Source of the DNA: Bacillota bacterium
GTDB taxonomy: Bacteria > Bacillota > Clostridia > Lachnospirales > Lachnospiraceae
Direction: 5' to 3'
Assembly (NCBI GenBank): GCA_023408815.1
Contig: JAEYJO010000035.1
Location: forward strand, 1 to 63,176
DNA length: 63,176 nt
Positions 32,093-41,646 of this stretch are shown one piece after another. The notes beneath the pieces were generated by a model that was not told the DNA's origin, did no database searches, and worked only from the letters and a program-made list of their open reading frames with translations. A program made the translations under genes and the position numbers. The number at the start of each line of letters is the position of its first letter. Within the stretch, counting starts at the first letter, position 1.

Positions 32093-32953
32093 TTATCGGG
32101 AAAGCACATTGCTAAGCCGGGCAAACTGCTCCAAAGTAAGCGCTTCTCCCCGAATCGCAGAGGGCAGTTTCATCTCCTCCAGCGCTTTAAGCACATCGGC
32201 TTTTCCTGTTTTTATATTCGTCGCATTAGTAAGGCCGTTTACTAACGTTTTTCGCCTCTGGTTAAAGGAAGCACGTATAAGCGAAAACATGAATTTTTCA
32301 TCGTCCACCTCCACCGGAGGCCTTTCGTATCTGGTCAGCTTGATTACTGTGCTTCCTACGCTCGGTTTAGGCATAAAGCAGGTGGGCGGTACCTGAATCA
32401 TTACTTCCGGCTTCGCATAATACTGCACAGCAAGGGATAGTGCTCCGTAGTCCTTCGTTCCGGGACCGACCTGCATGCGGTCTGCCACCTCCTTCTGTAC
32501 CATAATCGTAATGCTCTCGAGCGGAACATGACTTTCAAACAGTCCCATAATAATGGGCGTAGTAATATAGTATGGAAGATTTGCAACCACCTTTATGGCC
32601 CTTCCTCCATTTTTTTCCTGTGCAATGCGGTTAACATCCACTTTCAGGATGTCCTCATTTATAATCGTTACGTTGTCATATCCAGACAAGGTATCAGAAA
32701 GTATTGGTATAAGGGCCTTGTCTATCTCCACCGCAACCACTTCTCTCGCATTCTCCGCCAAATATTGGGTCATCGTTCCGATGCCGGGGCCTATTTCCAA
32801 CACGCAATCCGCTTTTGTAACGCCGGAGGCAGCTATAATTTTCTCTAGTATATGAGTGTCGATAAGAAAATTCTGTCCGAATTTTTTTTGAAAATTGAAA
32901 TTATATTTTTTTAGTATCTCTATTGTATTGGTAGGGGTTCCTAAGGTCGCCAT
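32093..32953 (-). CDS. ksgA: 16S rRNA dimethyladenosine transferase
   Basis: 286 residues, KsgA/RsmA; dimethylates two adjacent adenosines in helix 45 of 16S rRNA using SAM. Motifs: NFQKKFGQNFLID at the start, SAM-binding VLEIGPGIGTMTQ (about 52), the catalytic NLPYYITTPI (about 126) and SLIRASFNQRRKTLVNGL near the end. Start at 32953: GGAG lies 7 bases upstream, whereas the ATG two codons earlier would be too close to it. Confidence 0.97.
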   Translation of the reverse strand: MATLGTPTNTIEILKKYNFNFQKKFGQNFLIDTHILEKIIAASGVTKADCVLEIGPGIGTMTQYLAENAREVVAVEIDKALIPILSDTLSGYDNVTIINEDILKVDVNRIAQEKNGGRAIKVVANLPYYITTPIIMGLFESHVPLESITIMVQKEVADRMQVGPGTKDYGALSLAVQYYAKPEVMIQVPPTCFMPKPSVGSTVIKLTRYERPPVEVDDEKFMFSLIRASFNQRRKTLVNGLTNATNIKTGKADVLKALEEMKLPSAIRGEALTLEQFARLSNVLSR

Positions 32954-33017
32954 CTTCATTCTCCATCATTTAATTATGTTGTTCCATCATATCATCTTAC
33001 AGTTATATAATAAACAG

Positions 33018-33063
33018 AAAAAAACTTATCTTCAATATTTTTTAATATTGAGATAAGTTTTTA
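33018..33063. terminator. bidirectional rho-independent terminator
   Basis: AAACTTATCTTCAATATT pairs almost perfectly with AATATTGAGATAAGTTT around a T-rich loop, with A-run and T-run flanks. It closes the minus-strand transporter/catabolic operon, whose last gene stops at 33097. Confidence 0.85.
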
Positions 33064-33096
33064 CTTTTGACTACTTCCTATATATTTACCGTCCAA

Positions 33097-34782
33097 TCAG
33101 TCCAGCAAAGGCAATTCGATAACGGATTGATAATTCTTGCCCATATAAATATTTTGTCTCGCTTTTTTTGTTTTCACACATTTCGCCCAGTTTCCTGCAT
33201 AATTACTATGAACTGCATATTGAGGAAAATCAGAAGAAGAAACATCGAGACGAAGGCAGGAGCCTTCTTGAAGTTTCCATGCAATATCCCACATCTCCAA
33301 ATTAATTTCCACTACATTTCCCGGCATATATTTCATTGCTGTGGAAGCATTATTACGGTAAGCAAGAGTGGTAATGCTTCCTCTGATATTCACTGCTTCA
33401 CCATCCGGAAAAACCTCCGATATTTTCGCAGTAAAAGCGGTGTCTTGTGCATCGGAACTCACATATAATTTCACATTGATACGCCCGCATATAAAAATCG
33501 CCTTTTCTATAGGCGAAGATACGAAGCTGATCACATCATCCCTATATCCGCATTTCGGTTGAACCAGACTTCCTACGCTCTGTGTTGTGTGAAATAAGGA
33601 TTCCGCACCATGAGAAAATACCGGATTCTCCGGATCATATTCATATTCTATTCTTCCATCCTTACCGGCTTCTTCCTTGAGGCTTAAGGCTCCTTGTCCT
33701 TCCTTGCCTGCCGCCAGATAAAAGGTCCTTATTTTCTCGCATACAACAGGATAGTTATTTAAACTTTCCCACTTATTTTGGCCGATCACATAGAAGGATA
33801 TTTTCTTTTCAGGCAATTCTTTTTTTCCGAGCGTCTGCTCAAACCATAAAAAAGGCGAAGAAACGCTGTCGTCTTCCAAATCGCTTAAATCATGTTTTGC
33901 AACAGCAATTCCATAGCTATGGTTCCAAGGTCCTATCTGCAGCACGCAATGCTCTCTGGTTTCCTCAGGCAGGCTTTGATAACTGACAAGTGCACTTCCC
34001 AAATGGTGATCATACCACCCTTCTCTTATGAAAATCGGAATACTGACCCTGGAAGGAATTTCTTTCAGCTCTTTCCATAAGCCGCTGCTCCAATAGTCGC
34101 TCTCTCTGCTTTCATTACATATCCAGTCTCTATACCATGGAAGCTTAGTACCCCATAGTTTCTCATCTACCTTTATCTGCGGTTTAAACCTGCACGACTC
34201 CAAATAATCCGCCTCAATCGGCGTTCCTGCATTCTGCATTGCCCAGGCAGTCAGAATATCCTGCCTGAACAAACCGTCCTTATACGCGGATGTATATCTG
34301 TCTGTACCATATACGCCCAGGTACATGGAGGCCACTTTCCCGGACACCTGATCGGCCATGCACCACCCTGTATAGGCTAAGTAAGAATTCCCCCAATAAC
34401 CTATAGCTTCTGCAAAGTCCTGTGCCGTAATCCAATTCACCGTATCGATTCCGTCAAGTCTTTCATTTACGTTAGGCTCCCATTTTCCCTGCGATCCGCC
34501 TATGCCCCGGCACCACTGAATAACAAATATATATCCTCTTTTGCAATATTCCTGTGCATGTACCTGTAATTCTCTTTCCATATCAGTATAACAGCAGCGC
34601 ATCAATATCACCGGTGCACTTTTTACATCCTTCGGAAAATGTACATCTGTTTTTAAGCATACACCGTCCCGCATCGGCAATAATATTTCTCTCACATCAC
34701 CTATTTTATGTGTACACGGAGCATTCAGCTGAGTATACAACGAGCATATGTAGTCTGCTTTTTTTATCTCGCTCTGTTCCAT
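33097..34782 (-). CDS. CocE/NonD (peptidase S15) family hydrolase
   Basis: 561 residues, cytoplasmic alpha/beta hydrolase of the CocE/X-Pro dipeptidyl-peptidase-like family. The catalytic serine lies in GYWGNSYLAYTG (about 148), the oxyanion-side motif is RGIGGSQGKW (about 93), and a histidine is in GPWNHSYG (about 284). The C-terminal jelly-roll domain (from about 370) is the family's usual X-Pro C-terminal domain. Such enzymes cleave esters, amides or acyl-proline bonds. No signal peptide, so it acts on an imported compound. Last gene of the operon; GGAGGG site; 14 bp after the CoA-transferase gene. Confidence 0.88.
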   Translation of the reverse strand: MEQSEIKKADYICSLYTQLNAPCTHKIGDVREILLPMRDGVCLKTDVHFPKDVKSAPVILMRCCYTDMERELQVHAQEYCKRGYIFVIQWCRGIGGSQGKWEPNVNERLDGIDTVNWITAQDFAEAIGYWGNSYLAYTGWCMADQVSGKVASMYLGVYGTDRYTSAYKDGLFRQDILTAWAMQNAGTPIEADYLESCRFKPQIKVDEKLWGTKLPWYRDWICNESRESDYWSSGLWKELKEIPSRVSIPIFIREGWYDHHLGSALVSYQSLPEETREHCVLQIGPWNHSYGIAVAKHDLSDLEDDSVSSPFLWFEQTLGKKELPEKKISFYVIGQNKWESLNNYPVVCEKIRTFYLAAGKEGQGALSLKEEAGKDGRIEYEYDPENPVFSHGAESLFHTTQSVGSLVQPKCGYRDDVISFVSSPIEKAIFICGRINVKLYVSSDAQDTAFTAKISEVFPDGEAVNIRGSITTLAYRNNASTAMKYMPGNVVEINLEMWDIAWKLQEGSCLRLDVSSSDFPQYAVHSNYAGNWAKCVKTKKARQNIYMGKNYQSVIELPLLD

Positions 34783-34796
34783 AAGCCCTCCGGTTT

Positions 34797-35993
34797 CTAA
34801 ATAACTTTTTGTCGTTTTAATTTATCCAAGTCATCATCGGACATTCCTAAAATGTCTTCATATACATATAAATTATGCTCTCCCAGAAGAGGCGCGGGCA
34901 CTTTTACTTCCGGCTTTGTATCGGACAGCTTTATCACACAGCCGTTTACTCTCATTGGGCCTATTTCCGGATGAACCATTTCCACGAACATTTCTCTGTA
35001 GTCCGCAATATGTTCATCCTCACTCACCTCTTTCAAATTGTAGACCGGGCCTGCCGGTATTCCTGCCTTTAGAATTAAATCAGTAGCCTCTTTTGCCGTG
35101 TATCGATTCAGCCAGTCTTCGATAATTATCTTTAGCTCGGCATTATTTTTTACCCTGTCTTCCATTACGGCAAAACGTTCATCCGTTATTAAATCTATTC
35201 TTTCCATCAGCGCACAAAGCTTCTCGTACAGCCCCTGATTGCCGCAGGCTATAATCATTTCCGTGTCCTTCGCATGAAACACATCGTAAGGTGCACAGGG
35301 AGCATAACGATTTCCGATCCTCTGCGGAATCTCTCCATTTTCAAAATAACGTTGTGTAGCGGAATCCAAACTGGACACTACCGAATCCACCAGTGCCACA
35401 TCTACCATCTGCCCTGCACCGGTAATATTTCTCGCATGCAGTGCACCGAGAATGCCGATGGTCAGATTCAGTCCTCCCAGAACATCTCCCATCGCATTGC
35501 CGGCCCGCATGGGCGGGAGTTCGGGATAGCCCGTCAGGCTCATCAAACCACCCATAGCCTGCGCCAATATATCGTATCCGGGACGCTGTGAATATGGGCC
35601 ATAACTTCCGAATCCCGATACGGCAGCATAAATAATCTGATCGTTAATCTTCTTCAGGTCTTCATATCCTAAGCCCAATTTATCCATTACCCCGGGGCGG
35701 AAATTCTCTACTATAACATCTACTTTTGCTACAAGCTTTCTAAAAATCTCTCTTCCTTCTTCCGTTTTAAGGTTGAGGGTAATGCTTTTTTTATTTCTAT
35801 TAATGTTTGCAAAATACATACTGGAGCCATTTTTGTACGGAGCATAATTTCTAGTATCATCTCCTTTATCAGGTATTTCCAGCTTAATCACTTCTGCTCC
35901 CAAATCTGCCAAAATCATCGTACTATACGGTCCTGCTACCACTCTTGTAAGATCCAGTACTCTGATATCTTCTAAGGCTTTATGAGTATTCAA
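34797..35993 (-). CDS. class III CoA-transferase (CaiB/BaiF family)
   Basis: 398 residues. Family blocks: VLDLTRVVAGPYSTMILADLGAEVIKLE, YFANINRNKKSITLNLKTEEGREIF, VENFRPGVMDKLGLGY, PYSQRPGYDILAQAMGGLMSLTG, and the catalytic Asp in AGNAMGDVLGGLN (about 169). It moves CoA from a CoA thioester to a free carboxylic acid, activating it for breakdown. The start is a TTG at 35993 with GGAGGA about 8 bases upstream. Between the AtuA-like gene and the CocE hydrolase gene. Confidence 0.93.
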   Translation of the reverse strand: MNTHKALEDIRVLDLTRVVAGPYSTMILADLGAEVIKLEIPDKGDDTRNYAPYKNGSSMYFANINRNKKSITLNLKTEEGREIFRKLVAKVDVIVENFRPGVMDKLGLGYEDLKKINDQIIYAAVSGFGSYGPYSQRPGYDILAQAMGGLMSLTGYPELPPMRAGNAMGDVLGGLNLTIGILGALHARNITGAGQMVDVALVDSVVSSLDSATQRYFENGEIPQRIGNRYAPCAPYDVFHAKDTEMIIACGNQGLYEKLCALMERIDLITDERFAVMEDRVKNNAELKIIIEDWLNRYTAKEATDLILKAGIPAGPVYNLKEVSEDEHIADYREMFVEMVHPEIGPMRVNGCVIKLSDTKPEVKVPAPLLGEHNLYVYEDILGMSDDDLDKLKRQKVI

Positions 35994-36014
35994 TTTACAT
36001 TCCTCCAGTTTCTG

Positions 36015-36347
36015 TTACTTTAATAATTTATCATCCACTTCTATTTTCATTCTCATAAATGCGGAACCCATAGACTTTCCCAGGCTGTCCAAGCGAAGAG
36101 AATGTGTTGCACCACCGCCCAGCGCATGCTTCATGACGAAATTAAATCCATTTAACGAAGCGACTTCGTATCTCGTAATATCCCCCTTTACCATATCTCC
36201 AAAATGCTCTCTTACCTTTTCTACCGTTACCTCATTTTTGATTGTTTCATAGAATTTAGGATCTCTTGCAAAAACACAGACATTACTGGTATCTCCTTTG
36301 TCACCAGAGCGCCCGTGAGCAATGTCGTTCAAATATAACAGTGCCAT
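36015..36347 (-). CDS. AtuA-like small protein (C-terminal AtuA ferredoxin-fold domain)
   Basis: 110 residues. It matches the small domain found at the C-terminus of some AtuA proteins: LNDIAHGRSGDKGDTSNVCVFARD near the start and VMKHALGGGATHSLRLDSLGKSMGSAF near the end. Its ATG overlaps the stop codon of the AtuA gene (TAATG), so the two halves of what is a single protein elsewhere are made as coupled subunits. Start 36347 has GGAGGTG 6 bases upstream. Biochemical role unknown. Confidence 0.85.
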   Translation of the reverse strand: MALLYLNDIAHGRSGDKGDTSNVCVFARDPKFYETIKNEVTVEKVREHFGDMVKGDITRYEVASLNGFNFVMKHALGGGATHSLRLDSLGKSMGSAFMRMKIEVDDKLLK

Positions 36348-37717
36348 TATTTCACCTCCAGAATGTGTGAATGCAATTGTAAAGTGTCTCTTGGAATCAA
36401 CGTCGGCCATAAACCTATTACTTCCTGCACTTTAGCACGTCCGCCGAAAAAGCTTGCTCCCGGAGGTCCGTTCAGCTGCAACGGAGAAATCTCGGGAATT
36501 ATTTTTGCCGCTTCCGCTTTTTCTTTTGTACGTATAGCGATTCTAAGCACAACCTCATTCATATTTTTAAGCATTTCCGAATCCATATTCGCCACACCTA
36601 AGTGCAATGCGTTTACTCCCAAATAATCAATGCGGATTTCTTCAGCCACAAGGCCTTTTCTTTTCATTTTCTTCATAAGAATGTCTGCAGTGTATTGGGC
36701 TTTCTCATAGGCATCGGGCCAGGCAAAGCTTAAATAAGTAGCCACCTTGTAGCCTGCATGATAGCCGATGCACAATTTAACCGTATCCGGTCTTTTTTTG
36801 CCTTTAATTCCTTCTACCTTTACTCTGTTATCTCCGGCATTCGTCAGAGTCGCATGGCTGATATCCACATTTACGTCCGGAGTAAGATAGTTTGCAGGGT
36901 CCAAAACCTCGTACAGAAATTGCTCCTTGCAGGATTGCTCACATATGATTCCTCCGCAATCCGGCGCTTTGGTTATGTACATTTCATTATCGGATAGCTC
37001 CACAATCGGAAATCCTAATTCATCCATCCGGGGAACACTTTTCCAGTCGTACATATAGTTGCCGCCCGCTCCCTGGCCTCCGCATTCCAAAAGATGGCCG
37101 GTCATAATTCCTCTTGCGAGATTATCGTAATCATCCGGTGCCCAGCCGAACTCATACATCATAGGTGATAAAAAGAGCGCTGAGTCCGTTGCTCTACCTG
37201 TAATTACCATATCTGCTTCCTGTTTCAGACACTCTACTATAGGTTCATGTCCGTAGTAGACATTGGCGTTTACGATTTTATCTTTAATTTCATTAAAATC
37301 ACCCACGTCGTCCATATTTTCAAACGCGATTCCCTGCTTCATCATTTCCGGTAAGCGCTCCAGCATGTCATCGCCTGTAACGTATCCAATCTTAAAATTA
37401 TCCACGCCTTGCTCTTTCAAGGTATTGCTTACTTCCTTTACACAGCCGTCAATATTCATGCCTCCGGCATCCGTCAGTATTTTTATGTTTTTTTCATATG
37501 CTTCCCGGCCTATTTCTTTCACCAGTCCTACGAAATCTCTGGCATAACCCATAGCCGGATTTTTCAACTTCTGGCGCTGCATAATGGAAAGGGTAAGCTC
37601 TGCCAGATAATCGCATCCCAAATAATCGATATCCGAATGACGAATCATATGTATTGCAGCGTCGTTGCTATCGCCCCAGAAACCTTGTCCTCCGCCTATT
37701 TTCACTTTTTTACTCAT
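36347..37717 (-). CDS. AtuA-family protein (DUF1446, acyclic terpene utilisation-like)
   Basis: 456 residues. Family features: an opening VKIGGGQGFWGDS, DYLGCDYLAELTLSIM, AGGMNIDGCVKEV, MVITGRATDSALFLSPMMYEFGW, LLECGGQGAGGNYMYDW and a final LNGPPGASFFGGR. AtuA was named from acyclic-terpene breakdown in Pseudomonas but its reaction is not known; homologues occur with many CoA-ester pathways. Here it lies in an operon with a CoA-transferase and a hydrolase behind an ABC importer, so acyl or CoA-linked catabolism of an imported compound is the fair inference. It starts 14 bp behind the second transporter ATPase gene. Confidence 0.9.
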   Translation of the reverse strand: MSKKVKIGGGQGFWGDSNDAAIHMIRHSDIDYLGCDYLAELTLSIMQRQKLKNPAMGYARDFVGLVKEIGREAYEKNIKILTDAGGMNIDGCVKEVSNTLKEQGVDNFKIGYVTGDDMLERLPEMMKQGIAFENMDDVGDFNEIKDKIVNANVYYGHEPIVECLKQEADMVITGRATDSALFLSPMMYEFGWAPDDYDNLARGIMTGHLLECGGQGAGGNYMYDWKSVPRMDELGFPIVELSDNEMYITKAPDCGGIICEQSCKEQFLYEVLDPANYLTPDVNVDISHATLTNAGDNRVKVEGIKGKKRPDTVKLCIGYHAGYKVATYLSFAWPDAYEKAQYTADILMKKMKRKGLVAEEIRIDYLGVNALHLGVANMDSEMLKNMNEVVLRIAIRTKEKAEAAKIIPEISPLQLNGPPGASFFGGRAKVQEVIGLWPTLIPRDTLQLHSHILEVK

Positions 37718-37731
37718 TATTTTCCTCCCAT

Positions 37732-38688
37732 CTATTCATAAAGGGTACATGCTACAAAATGTCCCGGTTCTATCTCTCGAAGCGGAATGTCCTTTCCGGT
37801 ACAACACTCTCTCGCCTTTGGGCAGCGCGCAGCAAAACGGCAGCCCGCCTTTGGCTCGATAGGACTTGTGAGTTCTCCCCTCATTACTTCCGTCTGAAGC
37901 CTTTTGGCAGTCAGCTTCGGAACGGGAACCGCATCCAAAAGTCCTTTCGTATAAGGATGCAGAGGATTACCGAACAAATCCTTTGTTACAGCATATTCTA
38001 CGCATTGCCCGAGGTACATGACCGCTATTTCATGGCTGATATGTTTTACTACGCTGAGATCATGGGTTATAAATATATAAGTCAGTCCTTTTTCTTCCTG
38101 AAGATCCATCAGCAGATTCAGTACCTGAGCCTGAATAGACACATCAAGAGCAGACACCGGTTCATCACATACAATAAACTCGGGATTCATTGCCAGCGCT
38201 CTTCCTATGCCGATCCTCTGACGTCTTCCTCCATCCAGTTCATGGGAATAGCTATCCGCATATCGTTTGGATAAACCTACCGTATCCATAATCTCTAAAA
38301 CTTTTTCATTATATTCTTCTTTCGTCCTGCATACTTTATATACTTTTAACGGTTCCCCTATTAAATCTCTCACTGACATTCTGGGATCCAGAGAGGCCGA
38401 AGGATCCTGAAAGATCATTTGCATTTTTTTTCGTATTTCTTTCAATTTATCAGGATTATATTTCGTTATATCCTGACCATCATAAATGATTTGCCCATCC
38501 GTAGCCTCATGCAAGTGAAGAAGCGTTCTTCCCAGCGTCGATTTACCGCAGCCCGATTCTCCTACTACGCCGAGAGTAGTTCCTTTTTTTACATGGAAGT
38601 TAATCCCGTCTACCGCATGCAGCATGCCTTTCGATGTTTTAAAATATTTTTTTAGATTTTTTACTTCAATCAATACCTTTTCATTCAT
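37732..38688 (-). CDS. peptide/nickel-class ABC transporter ATPase (OppF/DppF-like)
   Basis: 318 residues. Walker A GVVGESGCGKSTLGRTLLHL (about 41), Walker B EFIVCDEPVSALDVS, switch His in FITHDLSVVKHI, and the C-terminal cysteine-rich region (GCRFAARCPKARECC) typical of the Opp/Dpp pair, which can bind an Fe-S cluster. The ABC signature reads ELDGGRRQRIGIGRAL, where LSGGQ is usual. It works with the other ATPase and two permeases; its start overlaps that gene (ATGA). Substrate not predictable from sequence. Confidence 0.93.
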   Translation of the reverse strand: MNEKVLIEVKNLKKYFKTSKGMLHAVDGINFHVKKGTTLGVVGESGCGKSTLGRTLLHLHEATDGQIIYDGQDITKYNPDKLKEIRKKMQMIFQDPSASLDPRMSVRDLIGEPLKVYKVCRTKEEYNEKVLEIMDTVGLSKRYADSYSHELDGGRRQRIGIGRALAMNPEFIVCDEPVSALDVSIQAQVLNLLMDLQEEKGLTYIFITHDLSVVKHISHEIAVMYLGQCVEYAVTKDLFGNPLHPYTKGLLDAVPVPKLTAKRLQTEVMRGELTSPIEPKAGCRFAARCPKARECCTGKDIPLREIEPGHFVACTLYE

Positions 38689-39683
38689 GATTCACCTCCG
38701 GTACCTTTTATATCTTTATCCCCATATAAAAAGCACTTTATAAAATGCGACTTTTCCACTTCTATCATCCGGGGATTTTCTTTGCATTCTTCGGTGGAAT
38801 GCTTACATCTGCCTGCAAAACGACAGCCGTCCAATTTGACGGTCGGGTCCGGCACCATTCCTTCAATTGTCTCAAGTCTCCTCGTTTCTTCATCCAATTT
38901 GGGAATTGCAAGAAACAGTCCTCTTGTATAAGGATGTAAAAATTTGCCGTCAAATATATGCTCTGCACAGCCGTACTCGATAATTTCTCCCGCATACATA
39001 ACCGCCACTTTTTCACATGTCTGGGCAACTACGCCTAAATCATGTGTGATCAGGATCATTGCCGTTTTCAGACGCTTTTGCAAATCGCTGATCAGTCCGA
39101 GCATCTGTGCCTGTATGGTTACATCCAAAGCAGTAGTAGGTTCATCGGCCAGAATCAGTTTCGGTTCGCACACCAAAGCAATAGCAATGACAATTCTTTG
39201 TTTCATTCCTCCGGAAAACTCATGAGGATATTCATTTTTTCTATTTGCCGGAATACCCACCATTTCCATCATTTCATCTACAGATTTATCCAGATCCTTA
39301 TTTGTCATATTTTTATTATGAATCTTAAGTACTTCCTTAATCTGGTCACCGACTGTAATTACGGGGTTAAGACTGGACATAGGATCCTGAAATATCATAG
39401 ACACCGCATTCCCCCTTAAATTACGGATTTCCTCCTCTGGAAGGTTGAGCATATCATGGCCGTCCAGATATATCTCTCCGGATGTCACTTCTCCGATTCC
39501 TTCCGGCAAAAGGCGCATAATACTCAATGCAGTTGTTGTTTTACCCGCACCGGTTTCGCCGACCAGCCCCAGCGTCTCACCATATTCCAGCGATAAATCC
39601 ATTCCATTTACAGCATAAACCGTTGCGATTTCCGTATTGTATTCAATGCTGAGGTTCTTAACTTCAAGAAGCTTGTCTGCCAT
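38685..39683 (-). CDS. peptide/nickel-class ABC transporter ATPase (OppD/DppD-like)
   Basis: 332 residues. Walker A GLVGETGAGKTTTALSIMRL (about 38), signature HEFSGGMKQRIVIAIAL, Walker B KLILADEPTTALDVT, switch His in LITHDLGVVAQ, and a C-terminal CRFAGRCKHSTEEC region. Forms the heterodimeric ATPase with the OppF-like protein. Overlaps the end of the upstream permease gene by 20 bases. Confidence 0.94.
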   Translation of the reverse strand: MADKLLEVKNLSIEYNTEIATVYAVNGMDLSLEYGETLGLVGETGAGKTTTALSIMRLLPEGIGEVTSGEIYLDGHDMLNLPEEEIRNLRGNAVSMIFQDPMSSLNPVITVGDQIKEVLKIHNKNMTNKDLDKSVDEMMEMVGIPANRKNEYPHEFSGGMKQRIVIAIALVCEPKLILADEPTTALDVTIQAQMLGLISDLQKRLKTAMILITHDLGVVAQTCEKVAVMYAGEIIEYGCAEHIFDGKFLHPYTRGLFLAIPKLDEETRRLETIEGMVPDPTVKLDGCRFAGRCKHSTEECKENPRMIEVEKSHFIKCFLYGDKDIKGTGGES

Positions 39684-40593
39684 AGCTCAATTCCTTTCTG
39701 TTGCTTTTTCTAACCACTTTTTTTCTGCCTAACGTTCCCCGTAGTTTAGGGTCTAACGCATCGCGCAGCGCATCGCCTACCATGTTAAAGCAAAGAACAA
39801 CTATCATAATGAAAATGCCGGGCGCGATTGCAATAACAGGTGCGGAGTTCATAAACTTATAGCCATCGTTTACCATGCTTCCCCAACTCGATGTAGGAGG
39901 ATTGATTCCCATTCCCAGGAAGCTTAATGCCGCCTCGTTCAATATTGCGTTTCCTAAATTCATAGTCATCAAAACGATATTGGAGGATACACAGTTAGGC
40001 AAAAAGTGTACAAAAGCATTTCTAAATTTGGATGCGCCGCATAAGGTACCGGCAGTAACATAATCCATTTCCCTGACCGTAAGGACTTGCCCCCTCGTGA
40101 CTCTCGCATAACTGGGTATCATGCAGATACCTATTGCCAGACATATATTTCCCAGACCTTTTCCAAAAATGCTTCCGAGAAAAAGAGCAAGTATAATCAT
40201 TGGAACGGACATCATAGCATCCATGATTCTCATAATAACCGCATCGATAATACCTCCGGCCATTCCTGCAATGAGGCCGAGCAGCATGCCGAAACCTCCT
40301 GCTATGACGACAGAGACCAGACCAACGGTAAAAGAAACTCTTCCTCCATAAATAATGCGGGAAAAGACATCGCGTCCCATGGAGTCCGTTCCGAATATAT
40401 GCTCAGCCGACATTCCCTTAAGCATATTCAGCAAATCCTGCTTATTGGGATCGTAAGGTGCAACAATAGGGGCAAATACAGCCATCAGCATTAATAATGC
40501 TAAAATTATCAAGCACGCAACCACTGATTTTCTGGCAAACAGAACGCGGATAATTCTGGAATTATTAATTTTACTTATTAACTTCTTATTCAT
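39664..40593 (-). CDS. peptide/nickel-class ABC transporter permease (OppC/DppC-like)
   Basis: 309 residues, about six membrane helices. N-terminal OppC_N-type segment (FARKSVVACLIILALLMLMAVFAPIVAPYDP), FGTDSMGRDVFSRIIYGGR, and the EAA-loop region (TAGTLCGASKFRNAFVHFLPN). C-terminal AALSFLGMGINPPTSSWG is the standard OppC block. Follows the OppB-like gene by 28 bp. Confidence 0.94.
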   Translation of the reverse strand: MNKKLISKINNSRIIRVLFARKSVVACLIILALLMLMAVFAPIVAPYDPNKQDLLNMLKGMSAEHIFGTDSMGRDVFSRIIYGGRVSFTVGLVSVVIAGGFGMLLGLIAGMAGGIIDAVIMRIMDAMMSVPMIILALFLGSIFGKGLGNICLAIGICMIPSYARVTRGQVLTVREMDYVTAGTLCGASKFRNAFVHFLPNCVSSNIVLMTMNLGNAILNEAALSFLGMGINPPTSSWGSMVNDGYKFMNSAPVIAIAPGIFIMIVVLCFNMVGDALRDALDPKLRGTLGRKKVVRKSNRKELSYGRQAS

Positions 40594-40621
40594 TCCATTT
40601 CTCTCCTATCTCCATATCGAT

Positions 40622-41578
40622 TTATGTATTCCTGATTCTGGGGTCAATTACTCCATACAGAATATCAACCAGCAGATTACAGATAGCTACCGCAATCGAA
40701 ATAATCAATACTCCGTTTTCAACTACCATAAAGTCTTTTCCCTGAATGGATGTAATCATTAAATTCCCCAGACCCGGAACAACAAAAATGCTTTCTACCA
40801 GAACAGTACCGCCGATCATTCCGCCAAGCTGTACGCCCATAATAGTTATAATGGGGATAAGCGCATTTCTTAATTGGTGTTTGAACGTAATCGCTCTTTG
40901 ACCCAGGCCCTTGGCTCTGGCCGTGGTAACATAATCCTGGCGAATTACTTCTAACATAGAGGACCTTGTTTGTCTGGTAAATTGAGCTAACGGTCCCATG
41001 GCCAAAACAGTCATAGGCATAATCAGGTGAATGGCCCAATCTCCGGCGCCTTCTTCGAATGCCGAATATCCCGACGTCGGCAGGATGCCTAATTTTAAAC
41101 CGAAAAGCAATATAAGGAGCATGCCGAACCAGAACATAGGCATGGACATTCCGATATTCGCAAAAAAGGAAATGGCCGAATCGATTCTTGTGCCTCTTTT
41201 CTTCGCCGCGATGATTCCCAATATGATTCCCAATATGACTGCCATAAAAAAAGCCGGAAACACAACCGATAAAGTGACGCTCAATCGCGAAAAAATAATA
41301 TCGGAGATTTCTTTTTGCAAAGCGACGGAACGTCCCATCTGCCCATGAAAAAGACCCTGTATCCACATAAAATACTGTATGAGCACCGGTTTATCGTAAC
41401 CGAACTGCTTTGTATAATATTCAATTTGATCTTCAGTAGCATTTGCTCCCAGAAAGTTGACAATCGGGTCTCCGGGCACCAACTGCATAAGCAAAAAGAC
41501 AAGCAGTGTTACGATAAAAATCACTATCACTGATTGAAAAATTCTTTTTATAATCATTTTTATTAATTTATTTTGCAC
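40622..41578 (-). CDS. peptide/nickel-class ABC transporter permease (OppB/DppB-like)
   Basis: 318 residues, about six membrane helices. OppB blocks: LVPGDPIVNFLG, QYFMWIQGLFHGQMGRS, TRQTRSSMLEVIRQDYVTTARAKGL (EAA loop) and ESIFVVPGLGNLMI. The GTG at 41578 is the likely start, with GGAGGG 6 bases upstream. Separated from the binding-protein gene by 68 bp that hold a 9-bp hairpin. Confidence 0.94.
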   Translation of the reverse strand: MQNKLIKMIIKRIFQSVIVIFIVTLLVFLLMQLVPGDPIVNFLGANATEDQIEYYTKQFGYDKPVLIQYFMWIQGLFHGQMGRSVALQKEISDIIFSRLSVTLSVVFPAFFMAVILGIILGIIAAKKRGTRIDSAISFFANIGMSMPMFWFGMLLILLFGLKLGILPTSGYSAFEEGAGDWAIHLIMPMTVLAMGPLAQFTRQTRSSMLEVIRQDYVTTARAKGLGQRAITFKHQLRNALIPIITIMGVQLGGMIGGTVLVESIFVVPGLGNLMITSIQGKDFMVVENGVLIISIAVAICNLLVDILYGVIDPRIRNT

Positions 41579-41600
41579 GTGAAACCCTCCAGTTTATATG

Positions 41601-41626
41601 AGAGGACGCTTTATGAGGCGTCCTCT
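41601..41626. promoter_or_regulatory. intercistronic hairpin between binding-protein and permease genes
   Basis: AGAGGACGC pairs perfectly with GCGTCCTCT around an 8-base loop. There is no T-run behind it on the minus strand, so it is more likely an mRNA-stabilising stem that keeps the binding-protein message more abundant than the permease message, as known for many ABC operons, than a full terminator. Confidence 0.65.
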
Positions 41627-41646
41627 TCATAACCATTTCAATACTT

